DNA of 64,000 nt from Chiridota heheva (GCA_020152595.1 JAIGNY010000912.1:80001-144000), one strand, 5' to 3'; shown: positions 27,675-40,790, counted from the first letter of the stretch. Numbers and translations: made by a program. The notes: a model not told the origin generated them from the letters alone.

Positions 27675-30648
27675 TAATATACGTGTTTAGATTAATTTCG
27701 ATATCTTTTCTTCAAGAGTATGTGTTTACTTTCATAGACATATTGATGGAAAGCACAAACACACGACGATAATCTTATTCAAGTATTTTTTATCTTTACC
27801 ATCGACTTATAACATAAACGTTGAATAACTTAAAAAAGTTGTTTGTACCAATAATGGACAATCGTTCATTATAGATTTTTATGAAGAATTTAAAACCATT
27901 GATAATATCTAGTAATAAGCTTTTATCTAATTACCAATCTATTATTGTAGGTTTTAGCTTTATGCTGCACAACCTAAAAACCATACACATGTATGTGAAT
28001 GTCCATAATTATTATCAAATGGATTGTTACTTACCTGAAAGTTAAATAGACGAAATCACCTGTACATAAGTTTTCCTTAAATGGTTAACATATTAAGCGT
28101 TATATTAATTTACATATAGGGAAGGAACACGCAATACAGTTTAAAGACTCACGGTAGTCATCAGATACAATTTTGGACTATAAGGGTTTTTTAATATATG
28201 TGCAGTTTTAATAGCAAACTTGTATTTTGTTTTTCATTGGACTTTTTTATTTAGTACACTATATCTTTTTAATTTTTTTGTTTAAGTGTGTCCAGACTTT
28301 TCAAATGGTTTTACTGATAGAACAACTCTACGAAAATATTTTTCATAAAGAGCACTCATGTATATGACCAAACCCACTAGTCTCCAATTCTTTGACGTCA
28401 TACAAACGCTTTATTTGTAAAGTCAAAAATCGATAGTTAGTAATTGTATCTGCACCTTTCTATAACCAAATTTATAACTAGATAATGTTAATAAATATAT
28501 GTTAATCGTGTCAATATTCATGGGGCTCTTGTAATTTGTGAGTAAACGATAAATTTCTTCTAACTAGCCACGTGTTATGTTATGTAAACAGCCGATTTTA
28601 AGTGTCTGCGAAATACAAACCAAATTTTTGCAATGTACAAAATCATAATTGCAGTTATGCCTATCAAATAACAAGAGACATTAGCTTCAGTGATAAGTTA
28701 TAGATAGCTTTTATTTGATCATCATGATCGTTGTTTCGATCACCATATAAGATAATTATCCACGTGTACTTGCTATATACTCAGTGTAGTATTTTTTATC
28801 AAGTTTAATCGAAATGTAAATTTAAAGTTCTAAAGCTGAATGATTGATGAACATATTTTTGCATAGTATTTCGCAAAACAGTTTTTATTTGTTTTCTTTT
28901 AAAAATTTATCATTTACTCTGCACGGCAATTCAAAAAAAAATTTGAACGTTTTGTAACAATTGTCTTCCAAAAGTAATCATTTCACAGAGACAGCTATAT
29001 GTATTTATAAAAGAATAATCAAGATAAAGTATTCTTCCATAAAATATATATTAAAGCCTAAAAATCTTGACATTACTTTTTAACTCCTATTTTTAAAAAT
29101 TAAGAGTAAAATAGTTTAACAATAGTTTTGAAAATTATTGGCAATGTTATTGAAAAGAAGAAATATCATTACCAAACTATATCTGTTGCAATTACTTTGT
29201 AGTTCATTTCGAGAATGTGTTCAAAACTTGAAATTACATTACGTTTTATCAAAAGAATGTAATTACAGGTTTACCGCAGAATATGTAGAAGCTAATGAAA
29301 CGGTTCTGCAAGTTTCACAGACGTTTATAAAATTAATTTGTATATCAGTTTCAAATCAATAGCCTGATATTTAAGTTATCTGTTTATTCATGCTATCTAA
29401 TCGTGATAGTGTCAAATGGAAGTAATTTTACGTTAAAAGAAGATCTTTGAAACACTTCCTATTTTTTAGTATTATTCTAACCCATTGATTATAATGTTTA
29501 TAAACCGAAATTTGAATTTATTTACAAAACATACTGTTTACACATCAATGTAAATAATCCCATTCTTTGCTACCATCTTAGAATATCATGACCAATGCCA
29601 AAAAAAAATGTTTTAATCTTAATGTGCATATCTACTATTACTATTGTATCTGTTTAATTATCATTTCACTTTTTTGTAGGTTTATTGTATATTTCGTGTA
29701 TGATTTTCTTTAAAAAGACAAAAACTGTTTACATTCAATTTATTTGGTTCTTATCATTTCTTCACAGATTGTTTCAATATGTTATGCATAATTTTTTTTA
29801 ATCAAAACAATTATATTTATATATTTTAAGTTGAAATTAGCAACTTAATATTTATTAAATTCTTACTATTGTGTTTGGCGTCAGACAACTTGCATTTATC
29901 TTTTATCATTTTTGGTCATTTGTTAAATAAATTTCGCATTTTATTTTCCTCAGGATAATGCTTTCCTTCATGAAGCTACTTACAACATACCTAATCATTA
30001 CGATCATAATGATTATTATTAAAATAACCAATACAACCCATTATCTTTTGATATGAATCAATAAATATAATTTGTAGTAAATTTAGACAGCACTAATTTC
30101 CGCTAAAAACATTTTAACTTTTTGGTTTGCATGCCAACTATGTCTTGATATTAAGCTGGAAATTGAAACATATATTTTCCACAACTGTTCAATTGAATGA
30201 AATTACTTTACCTGTATAGATTTTATATTGCATTTGAGCTTACAATTAGAAATGTTAATAAATCAAAACAAATCAAAACAATGAAACGCAGAGGCATTGT
30301 TTGTTTAGGTAATGCTTAATGTAAAAAATATAAGACTACCAAACGACTTATAGAAAACATTTCGTTAAGATATGAACAAGACAATCAAACGGATTTTACA
30401 GTAGATTTCGATATCCAGTAATGCATGCAGGAATTTATTTAGAGGATTTCTTTGCTTTGAACAATTTAAAGAAAGAAATGGGTTAAAATGTATGATTTGA
30501 TCATCTCACCTCACAATTTTTTCGTATTTTAAAGTAATAAATTATAGAATATTGACAGTGATTTGAGGAAACACGGCGTCCCCTTGTATCGGTAAATTGT
30601 ACTTTTCTCCCCTTTTGTCCTCCATTTTCCCCGAAAGACAATGGGAAC

Positions 30649-30712
30649 CAGTGGCGTAGCCAGCTTAGAAAAAATGAGCGGGTCCTAGAAGGTCCTAGAC
30701 CCCCCCCCCCCA
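30649..30712 (+). mobile_element. isolated hAT-like terminus CAGTGGCGTAGCC with poly-C
   Basis: Begins CAGTGGCGTAGCCAGC and ends in a run of Cs. The same start (CAGTGGCGT) marks other elements in this window (54913, 63798). No matching inverted end was found nearby, so this is probably a remnant. Confidence 0.4.
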
Positions 30713-31721
30713 ACACAAAGTGTTTAAATTTATCTCATTTCTGTTTTTAAGCAAAAAGAAATCTTTTTTTTTAATTGGAACCACTGTAAAAAGATCACGA
30801 GACATCGGCAGTAGGCATGATTATAGTAACGCTTATTACTCCAGAGAATTTTCTCTGTAAATGATTCATTTGAAATTAATTAGTGTTATGAAACATGCAT
30901 CGTTAATTCGTTATAAAACAAATAAAATGAAAAAAATTCGGAACAGAAGGAACTCTGGGCATTCCTTAGTTGGATGACATTAAAAGATTAAGTAAATTAT
31001 TTAAAGAATCCAATCAAAATCATACAAATTATAATAATTCCCATTTGGCAATTCTTCAGCCTTTGAATTTAGGGGTGTTAAGATGTACAGTTATGATGAA
31101 TGACCACGGGATTATAACTCTATTTTCTTATGTAAATCCCTTTTTCATCATGTAGTAAATTTTAGGGGAAAAATATAAAATACAAATACTAAAATTCTTT
31201 ACTTCAATTTTGATCTGTCGTCCAATTCACACACAAATTTCCACAATTTCCACAAATCTTGAAAATGGCGCAAAATCCTAAAAATGTGATCAAGCCGCAT
31301 CTCAGAACACATCATAATTTGTTTTCTTCACGATATTGTATAATCACTAACAGCAGAAAGTGAAAATTTTACATCAAACCAAAATTTGATTAAAGTTCAA
31401 TGAAAGAAGTCATTGGTAGTATAACGAGTGTTCATCCTTTTTAAACGAATTTTTGCATATCGACGAAACGTTATAATGATATATTTTACTGCGATTAAAG
31501 GATGTTTTTAAGCCAATGATTTTCCTTTCAGTTTTAATTGGCATCTAGTTCAGATTCCACGGTCGAAATATTTGATTTAAACATTCCGCTTCTTTACATT
31601 GATTATCAATGCAAAGGGAATTTTTCAAAAGTGATATTCATCACTTAAGCAACTTAATTGCTTATCACAATTGGTGGCCTAATGAATGAAATTGTAAAAC
31701 AATTGATCCAAATATCCTCAC

Positions 31722-31826
31722 CTGTTCCATTGGCGTTTGCCCGTACGTCAGGTCTGTGTGCGTCATTATGTAAGAATGTTATTCCCCTTCCATCCTTATT
31801 ATGAAAATCGATCCCAATTCTTTCAT
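31722..31826 (-). CDS. otp: probable otp N-terminal exon B (duplicate of exon A)
   Basis: The exon is 105 nt, phase 1 to phase 1, after a T-rich acceptor (ttgttttatag/AT) and before the donor ACAG/GTGAGG. With a G from the preceding exon it reads D-E-R-I-G-I-D-F-H-N-K-D-G-R-G-I-T-F and on to N-G-T. It aligns without gaps to exon A at an offset of exactly 35 codons, with about 16 of 35 residues identical, including DF, KDGRG and TF. Its closing G completes Asp with the AT that opens the homeodomain exon at 10860. DERIG resembles the DARLG near the N-terminus of vertebrate Otp, which supports assignment to otp, but weakly. It could instead belong to an unknown minus-strand gene. The role of the peptide is unknown. 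Confidence 0.68.
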
Positions 31827-32261
31827 CTATAAAACAAAAATATATTTTTTCTTTAAAACAATTCTATTAAGAAGGAAAGATTGATTACTTCTGACTAATA
31901 TAATGTTACAATTCTGGAATATAATTCTTTTTGGCATCATTAATCTTCCTAATGAGAGACAATTTATCCTACGTTTTATTTCCTTTCTTGTTAAAACTTT
32001 TCTATAACAATACTATTTTTTGTTTATAGGTTTTAATAGATTGCTTTATACAGTATCATTGTCTTATCAAAATTTCATACTGGTATTCGGAAGGTAATAA
32101 GAACAAGGAAATGACCGTAATTTCCGGGTCAACTGAAATTAATGCCTTTGATTTGAGATAAATATTTAATTAGCGTTACAATTTTAGACAATATTACATT
32201 AAAGGGCAAAAATATGATTTATAAGGCAAACTCTTTGAAAAAATAGAAGAAAGGAACTCAC
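31827..32261 (-). other. otp: short intron between duplicated exons (435 bp)
   Basis: Bounded by donor CCAG/GTGAGT and acceptor TTTTATAG. AT-rich, with no further copy of the duplicated exon seen. Confidence 0.6.
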
Positions 32262-32379
32262 CTGGAACTCCAGCGTTTGTGCAGTCATCGGAACGTTTCC
32301 CATCCTCTCGCATAAATGTCATTCCTCTTCCATCTTTTCTCTGAAAATCCATTCCGAGATGATCTTCCGTGATATTCAT
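32262..32379 (-). CDS. otp: probable otp first coding exon A
   Basis: ATG at 32379 is the first in-frame ATG after an upstream stop (TGA about 65 nt before it). 39 codons plus one base run to the donor CCAG/GTGAGT. The peptide starts MNITEDHLGMDFQRKDGRG and continues TFMREDGKRSDD. Residues 6-40 align gap-free with exon B. There is no pyrimidine tract or AG at the point matching the acceptor of exon B, which favours a first exon with its own start. Joined A-B-homeodomain-last the frame is 1122 nt, 373 residues, with the homeodomain at about residues 128-187. Skipping B also keeps the frame (338 residues). The start and the otp assignment are inferred from phase, order and strand; no transcript evidence is visible. 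Confidence 0.6.
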
Positions 32380-35300
32380 TGTATGTTTACTAATTGTTTC
32401 ATTACAGAGATGTTTACAAAGTAATTGTCTCAAATAGAATGCTCATGAGGAATGATTTTCGTAACGTGATGATAAACAAAACAATTATTTTAAGACTTAA
32501 CCTTAATTTCCTCCCCTTGACTAGTATCTGATCAACTGTATATAATGTTTACTCCTTGTTTGTAGAAAATGAAAACTTGTTTAAACCTCTAATATCAAAA
32601 TGAATTTAATATCCTGTTCAAACTAGAGCTTCAGTAAAAGTAGATTGCTAAAAAATTAGGGAAATATGATGAAACAAGGTCCTGCTTTGTGAGACTGTTT
32701 TGTTCGAGCAAACTCTTTAACGAGAAGCATTAGCTATTGCAATGATCTTAAATAAGTGCAAATTGTTGATCAAATTTATCAAACGGTTTGGTCACGATTC
32801 AAGGCCTGTCCAGTTTCAGATACCAACAACCTTCTGCGTCCTGTCTGTACCTACTATCTATATGACACTAATCCAAATTCATTTCATCACTAACTTTTTA
32901 ACTAGACATAATCATTTGCAATAATTTCGAATAATACCGATCTATACGGATTAAACGTTAAGATAATATTTTATCAATTCTCCTTTCCCTTAAAACTACA
33001 TTCAGTACTTATTTATCCAATCAGAAACCTTCTACCACGTAATTCATATTAATCAAACCAATCAGAGCCAATAACAAAGCTTCGAGTTGACAGCAACGGT
33101 GAGATTTTTGAAAGCTATTCAACAAGTAGGTGGACGTACATAAAGACCTATACTTATTGTTTTGTTAAACGCACTAGACGCTAAAAGCTATCGGTGGTGG
33201 GTATCGACTTTTGAACAATGGAGGAAAATGGCAAGACTAATATTTGATGTAGTTCATCAGCTTAATTAAAGAAACATAAATAGTCGTAATAAAAGAAACA
33301 CGGTTCATTGGTTTCTAACGTAGAAACATTATATGTGCATGTGTATAAGGTATGTGTTCATGTGTATAAGGAATGTTAAACCAAATAAACATTTTAAATA
33401 ATGTTGAAAGATCCAGATTTTCAGAACAAATTATTTGTTTACTTTTTTAGAAATTTATTTTTGTAATTTTAGAACTGAGCGTCCAATGCTTTATTTACGC
33501 TACCTTTTATGTTATTCTGGGTAGAGTGTTCAATTCGAAAGAGAAATCGTCAGACGAAGAAGAATTGTTTCTTATTTGAGGACGATAATGTCGTGTGTGT
33601 AGTCATTATTTTCACAATTCAAAATGGAAAAATAGTAACTCCACGTACAACATGAATAACTCAAAAAGTGACACCCACTGGTACCATGCCATAACATGAA
33701 ACTTGGAGCAGCAAGTAATGGTAATAAAACGATTGAGATTTTATGAAGGAACATTTAGATTATAGGTCAAAGGCTTCTACTCAATGGAATCACTAGTTAT
33801 TTAAAAGACAGCCACAGTGAAAATTAATATAATATTGATCATTTTAGAATAATAACTCGTCCGTCAGTTTATAGATATGATTGTAAACTTTAGGAGTGAT
33901 CAATTTATACATTATGATAATGAATATAGTGATGATACAACTGCAATGATTATGTAAGAGTAAAAACGATAAAGTAATGACAGTAAAAATATTGATAGAA
34001 ATGGTTACATTTGTAATGGCAATAATGATACTGCAATAAGGCCTGTATGATATTATTACGAGAATATTTTGAGTACAATTTCTGACTCAATCAGTTTAGT
34101 TTTGTTATTTACATTTTGTCATTAAACATTATCAAATACAAAAACTATGCCAACCATTTTCTGTGGAAGACTTGTATATACATTCCTAATAACAATCTTT
34201 TAAAGCAAATTTTAAAAAGATTGGAAAGATATCTCCTAAACGGAAGTAGATTTTAGTTTTTCTTTGGCTTTTGTGCTGACACATATGATATTAAACATGA
34301 TAATGACACTTATAACATTCGGTCAATATAAATATGTTCCTCTTTCTTTAAAAGTTCTTTCACAAATGTCTTTTTTTAAATATCCTACTTTAAAAAAATT
34401 CTTTGAGTCTCTTTCTGTATATATATTTATATGAATTTTGTTTCTTTAAATTTCTTTCTATAAAATTTAAGTATAGAGGAAATTTATAGAATTGTTTTCT
34501 TTATTCATACTTGTCACAAAAGTTCTCAAAGTAAGTGTTGAAAGATTAGTATTGTTTGATTTGTAAATCCCAAGATATTTTCCATAGTAGTTTTGGCTGG
34601 TTAGCCTGAGAAAACTAATTTTGTTTAAGATGGCGCTTAAAATTAAGATTACCTCGTTTTCCGTACACGTTCATGATCTTCAAACTGTCTAAATCTTATT
34701 GCAGTCTTCAATAAATAAAATTGCATTTACTAAAAAAGAACTAATAAAGTAGGTAGCGAAGAATGTATTGTAACCGATTGTGTAGTCAATAAAACAAAGA
34801 AAACGCATGCTCAGGAAATGTGGGCAGTGTGACAAAGCACAAAAGATACACGAGGGCTGGTCGATACTGCAAGCAAATCTCTTTAAAATGTGACACGTGC
34901 GGTTGTCAAATTATTACAAAAACTCATTAACACGGCGAAGGTGGAGTGTCGTCATGTAATGGAGTTTTAAAATATTGTGTCAGGTAAATAAGAGAAAGAG
35001 CATCTTCAAATAGAATACAGGATTTTCTTTTATCAAGAATACACAATGGAACTGTGCTGGTTCAAAAACTTTTCTCAAGGAAATTGATGAATGTCGTATA
35101 TTTTGTTTAACAAAAGCTACGCTTTCAATATGTTTTCAAGGTTTTTATCTTATTCCCTTTTTTCTCCTCTGACGTATCTTGAGAAAATTTGACGTTTTTA
35201 CGACAACACCCAAATTATTGGGTTTGAAAACAAGTTTTCCTTTGAGAAGATACAGGTGCCTTGTGTAATTGCTCATTTTTTAATGTGTAGGCCTACATTT

Positions 35301-36500
35301 TTTGTATTCATTATTAGTTGTTTATTGATTAATCCATGCCACATATATACACATTGATACAACACACTCTCTCTATACATTTATTATCATTGGAGCATGC
35401 ACCCCCTCACACACAATTTTCCATTTTCATTAAGATTCCAGTATGATTTAAATTACAATTATTTATATCCTTTCGGAAAGATGGAGACAGATTTTTAATA
35501 AATTCTCAACAGCATTCGATGTTTTTGTTTGCCTTTCATAAACTTTGTTACGTTTAAAGTTATTCATATTTTTTTTTCTCATTCAAATGATCAACAAAGA
35601 TAAAAAAAAATATATGGATGATTACTCCCGAATTAGATGGTAAACAAACCCATAAACTTTAGCAGTTTAGCATCCAATATAGCCAGGGTTCCGAAGTCGG
35701 ATCAAAGTTTCTAACATGCTTAAACCTACAAAAAATAAAAACAAAGATCCTCGGAAAATTTCCCAGGAAATTTCATATAGGCCTGTGTAGTAAACTAACA
35801 ATAATTCCTTCCCAGTCTCTGTCAATCGGCGGCCACCACCGCAATAAGAATAAATTGCAAAACGCATGAAACCGGGGAGTAGGAAAGGGGACCGTCCCCA
35901 ATGGTAATATTTTGTTTAAAGGCCCAAGACGCATCCCCCTCCAAACAAAAACAATTTTCAATGAAAATTATAGAATACAACAAATCCTGTGTATTTTATC
36001 AATTTTAGAAAAGGGAAGGGGACAGGTTTTCATTGGTCTCAGCTTTCCACCTCTGGATTCGGTAAAAGTATCTATTTAAAAAATAGTTTATAGCCAAGTA
36101 CAATGGTGTATTTATCATTCAGTGACTAATCTACACAAATTCCATTGAAAGGGGTTTAGTATTAGAGAATATCTTTGAACCGTTTCGTGGGTGAAGCCAG
36201 CTTTTTAAATTGGGGTGGGGTCGACCTTTTAATATATTTTCTGGCCCTTTTTACCTTTATTGACATTTTTGGGATCGTGCGACCCTTTCGACTCCTAGTT
36301 ACACCAAAGGCTGGTGTATCTGTGTATGCAGCCTTTAGGTTGTGGGATGGTCACGGTGGGCCCAGGGGCGAACCGGCTCGCCGAGGGAAAATATTCGAAC
36401 TTGTTACCATGTATACATATTCTGGACCCTTTTACCATATTTTACTGGGGGTGGTAGGTCGTACGTCGCTTTTGACCCGCTGGCTAAACCCATGCCCGGT
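32380..36500. other. region upstream of otp, no gene seen
   Basis: AT-rich sequence expected to hold the 5' UTR and promoter of otp if exon A is the first coding exon. Apart from a CCAAT cluster (33017-33072) I found no clear exon, repeat or RNA gene. Confidence 0.4.
33017..33072. promoter_or_regulatory. cluster of three CCAAT boxes
   Basis: CCAAT occurs on the + strand at 33017, 33058 and 33068, the first two as CCAATCAG. NF-Y-type CCAAT boxes work in either orientation and often lie in proximal promoters. The cluster is 640-690 bp upstream of the exon A ATG, so it could serve otp. This is a motif match only. Confidence 0.3.
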
Positions 36501-37474
36501 TAAATCATAGATAGGTTTATAGGCCTACATCTTGTTTTAAATGTACAAATCGAACTGATGCTGTTTTGAGCTGTCAAGGATAGTTTCATCATCTTAAAAC
36601 GCGCTTTATTGATCAATTTATGTTCGGAAAAGCTAGCCACCGAAATTCAGATTAAAACTGAAAATAGCTGTCTTGAATCGTACTCTGAGTCTTCTTTTTT
36701 TATACGTGTTGCAATTTTTACCTTTATCTTGTTTTAACAAGTAAACTTGACAAAATTTTGCTTCATGTAATGTGGAGTCAGTTAAGGTAATATGGGACAC
36801 AATCCCGGTTAGTAAAACAACCCTGTGCCTAAAATAGACCCCCTCCCCCCCCCCCCCCCGTTGGCATAGAGTAGCGAAATATATCAAGAATACCCTATAA
36901 AGATTCAAAATTGAATGTATCTGAAAATGTATATATTGTTTTATCCCCTGTTGCAATGGGAATACTAATCCCCTGCCCTTCTGTTTAGGATGGCGCCCCA
37001 TGTTTTCACTTTATCTGTTTACAAAAAGATTCATTTACGGAAATATACCTCTCAAAATGACTTTCTTTTGTAAGTTAGGTTAGTGTTTTTCATTTTGAAG
37101 AATATGTAACATGCATATGTTTAATGAAGTGTTAAGAAGTGACCATTACGAGTGGTTAATTTTACTTTTGATATAAATTGTAAAATTAACACAATTTATA
37201 TTTGCCATTTTAATCTTGGAGCGTGTCGCTAAAATGAGATACAAAATTGAAACTAAATTGCCAATGGCGTTGCATGTATCTTTAAAAGAATATATTTCCC
37301 AAACCTGACCGAATATATTTGCGTTTGTTAAATCTGTTTCCTTGTTTTCTAGTATGCATGTCCACGTTATCGATCAATAGTTCGTTTTCGTGTTCTTTGT
37401 TGAAGCGTAAATAAAAAGTGTTTGTTGATTGTCTTCCATATAAGTCTTTCTAACGTATGATGACGCTCAAAAAA
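36500..37474. other. no gene seen; short poly-C run
   Basis: AT-rich sequence with a C-rich run at about 36840-36859. Open frames here translate simple or random sequence and lack domain-like conservation. Confidence 0.4.
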
Positions 37475-38035
37475 TGTGTATACGTTACGTATTACCACTA
37501 CATGAGTGTAGCCAGGGCCCACGGGCTCGTACGATCCCTCCCCCTCCAACCATGCGCGCGCACACACACACACACACAGCAAAATAAGGTAAAGAGGTCC
37601 ATGAAATATACAACAACAAAAAATTGAGTCAATTGCAAAATAACTTACATTGTATAAGGAAACTTATATAGCTTGTACGACCCCCTCCAATAAAAGACAG
37701 TAAAGAGATGAAGCAAATGTACGTATTACCTTTACACACGTGTAGACAGGGGTCATCGAGTCGTACTGCACCCCAACCCATGCCCCCCCCCCACTCACCC
37801 ATGCCCCCCACCCATGCACCCCACCCACCCATGCATCCCCACCCATCCACGCACCCCCTCACACACCCATGTAACCCCACCCACCCATGCACACCTCCCC
37901 TTCACCCACCCACCCTAACTCAAAAGGTAAAAAAAAAGTAAAGAGGTTCAGAAAATATGCCAAAAGATCCTTATTTAACAGTTTGAGGCAACTGCACAAT
38001 CACTTACAATGTGTACGGAAACTTGTATAGACTCT
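37475..38035. repeat. tandem duplication with C-rich expansion
   Basis: Copy 1 (about 37475-37675) and copy 2 (about 37715-38035) share acgtattacc, gtgtagccag / gtgtagacag, taaagaggt and cttaca.tgt in order. Copy 1 contains a (CA)n run (37560-37578). Copy 2 contains a degenerate CCCACCCATGCA array (about 37770-37918). The Gly/Trp- and Pro/His-rich frames on the two strands come from this array. Confidence 0.75.
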
Positions 38036-38115
38036 TCTCACAGGGAAAAAACAGGTACCTAAATGGCTGGACACTTGGCTAAAATCTAAAACTGTTTTTT
38101 TTCTTCATGTTATGA

Positions 38116-39411
38116 CTAGGCCTATTCCAATGAGGATGTCGATCTCAGTTTAATATCTAACTGAATACTAGGCCTACTCCAATGACGATGTCGATCTCAA
38201 TTTATTATCTAACTGAACACTAGGCCTATTCCAATGAGGATGTCGATCTTAGTGTATTATCTATCTGAATACTAGGCCTATTCCAATGAGGATGTCGATC
38301 TTAGTGTATTATCTAAATGAATACTAGGCCTATTCCAATGAGTATGTCGATCTCAGTTTATTATCTAACTGAATACTAGGCCTATTCCAATGACGATGTC
38401 GATCTCAGTTTATTATCTAACTGAACACTAGGCCTATTCCAATGAGGATGTCGATCTCAGTTTATTATTTACCTGAATACTAGGCTTATTCCAATGAGGA
38501 TGTCGATCTCAGTTTATTATTTAACTGAATACTAGGCCTACTCCAATGACGATGTCGATCTCAGTTTATTATCTAACTGAATACTAGGCCTATTTCAATG
38601 AGGATGTCGATCTCAGTTTATCATCTAACTGAACACTAGGCCTATTCCAATGACAATGTCGATCTCAGTTTATTATCTAACTGAACACTAGGCCTATTCC
38701 AATGACAATGTCGATCTCAGTTTATTATTTAACTGAATACTAGGCCTATTCCAATGACAATGTCGATCTCAGTTTATTATCTAACTGAATACTAGGCCTA
38801 CTCCAATGAGGATGTCGATCTCAGTTTATTATCTAACTGAACACTAGGCCTATTCCAATGACAATGTCGATCTCAGTTTATTATCTAACTGAATACTAGG
38901 CCTATTCCAATGACAATGTCGATCTCAGTTTCTTATCTAACTGAATACTAGGCCTACTCCAATGAGGATGTCGATCTCAGTTTATTATCTAACTGAACAC
39001 TAGGCCTATTCCAATGACAATGTCGATCTCAGTTTATTATCTAACTGAATACTAGGCCTATTCCAATGAGGATGTCGATCTCAGTTTATTATCTTACTGA
39101 ATACTAGGCCTACTCCAATGAGGATGTCGATCTCAATTTATTATCTAACTGAACACTAGGCCTATTCCAATGAGGATGTCGATCTCAGTTTATTATCTAA
39201 CTGAATACTAGGCCTATTCCAATGAGGATGTCGATCTCAGTTTATTATTTAACTGAATACTAGGCCTATTCCAATGAAGATGTCGATCTCAGTTTATTAT
39301 CTAACTGAATACTAGGCCTACTCCAATGAGGATGTCGATCTCAGTTTATTATCTAACTGAATGCTAGGCCTATTCCAATGAGTATGTCGATCTCAGTTTA
39401 ATATGTGTAGG
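38116..39411. repeat. 52-bp satellite, 25 units in perfect register
   Basis: Each unit begins ctaggcctattccaatgagg and continues through atgtcgatctcagtttatta to tctaactgaata. Units start at 38116 and every 52 bp to 39364 with no insertion or deletion. Only substitutions differ, mostly at a few positions (acT/atT, gag/gac, ggatg/caatg, gaata/gaaca). 52 is not a multiple of three and stops occur, so it is non-coding. The last unit breaks off at about 39405. Confidence 0.97.
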
Positions 39412-40545
39412 CATAATGGGTATCATCCCATTTTACCCGTCGGAATCAAACAACATGTGCGCTTGTAGTGCCTATGAAAATATATAGGTAACAATTGCTA
39501 AGTCCCTTAAATTGGGGATTAGTTTAAATTAAAAAGTAGCAAAATCTTCTTCAAAATCAAGATTTAACCATTAAGCATTAATAATTCAATATAAAAAAGA
39601 TTTTCTCAAATTTGTGATGGTCGATCTATTATGATTTTAATTCTATTATAATTCTTTGAATTGTGTATCGAATTCTGACCAAAGATTATTTGGTCTGCAA
39701 AGAATTACATAAAGATTTTTAACTGCTTGCCAAGTCATATATCACAAATTTGACGTAAGCCTACATTGAATATTGGTCAAGTTTGATTGGCAATAACTCG
39801 GCGCAGACTGTCGCTAACAGAGATATTTCCAAAATTCAAAGAATGTACCTAAATTTGAAACCCTTTCTAATCTGCCATTTTTAGAAAATAAAAAATAAAA
39901 AATAAGATTCGGGATGAGAATTAAGATCCATTGATAGGTTGGAAAATATTATGATCATGGGTATGAAACTGGAATATAGTTAGGCGTAAATTATGTACAC
40001 ACATAGGCCTACATTAGATTAAACAGTTAAATTGAATGAGGATGATTTATCAGTATTCACTTATTTGCAACTTAAACTCTATCTGTTTATTGTTGTTAGA
40101 AAAGTAATAAGCTTTTACAAATTTGATGAAAAATGATCTTCAAGTCTTTTTGAATAAATGTCTTTTCTTAAACATAAAATAATATTTTCATTACAAAATT
40201 GATTTTTTTTAAAGATTGCATTGCATTTTTCAGTGTTGTTATAGATACTTTAAACAATGATACGTTTCTGAATGAGAAGAGAGAAAAATGTATACAAATA
40301 AATTTGATTTAATATTAACCAGTTTATGTTCCTTACAGATCGGAACTGGTCTGTATTATTCTTTGTTCGACCGCTAATTAACGAGAATCTCTTCAGCCCA
40401 ATTTTTCCGAATTGAATTCTAAACACGCCTAAAAACACAAGAGAATGATGTCAGTGACAGAGATATGACATTTTCATATAGGCCATTGCATTCATAATCA
40501 ATATCTGGAATCATCATCTACTTTTTCCATTTTTCATTTTTTTCG
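39412..40545. other. no gene seen
   Basis: AT-rich single-copy-looking sequence. The minus-strand frame at 40250-40438 has no recognisable domain. Confidence 0.4.
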
Positions 40546-40552
40546 AATTATC

Positions 40553-40790
40553 TGATCTAAAATTTTCCGAAATTTTATAATCTTGATCTAAAAGTTTCTG
40601 AAGTTTTAAAAAGTTGCAATCTAACGTTTCCGATTTTCCAAACCATGTAATCATTTTCGGCTTTTCCGAACTACATTTCTTGATTACTCCGATACATGAT
40701 CTAAATTTGTCTGCAGTTTTAATCATGATCTAATTTTTTTCAGAATCAAGATTTAAAAATTTCAGATTTTTCAAATAATGATTAAAATTT
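40553..40790. repeat. degenerate tandem repeat (tgatctaaaattttccgaa type)
   Basis: Blocks like tgatctaaaattttccgaa, tgatctaaaagtttctgaag and tgatctaaatttgtctgcag recur every 40-50 bp with many changes. Any open frame in it is a by-product. Confidence 0.6.

Noticed and set aside
37629..37941. Gly/Trp-rich (minus) and Pro/His-rich (plus) frames
   Set aside because: Both translate the same CCCACCCATGCA array.
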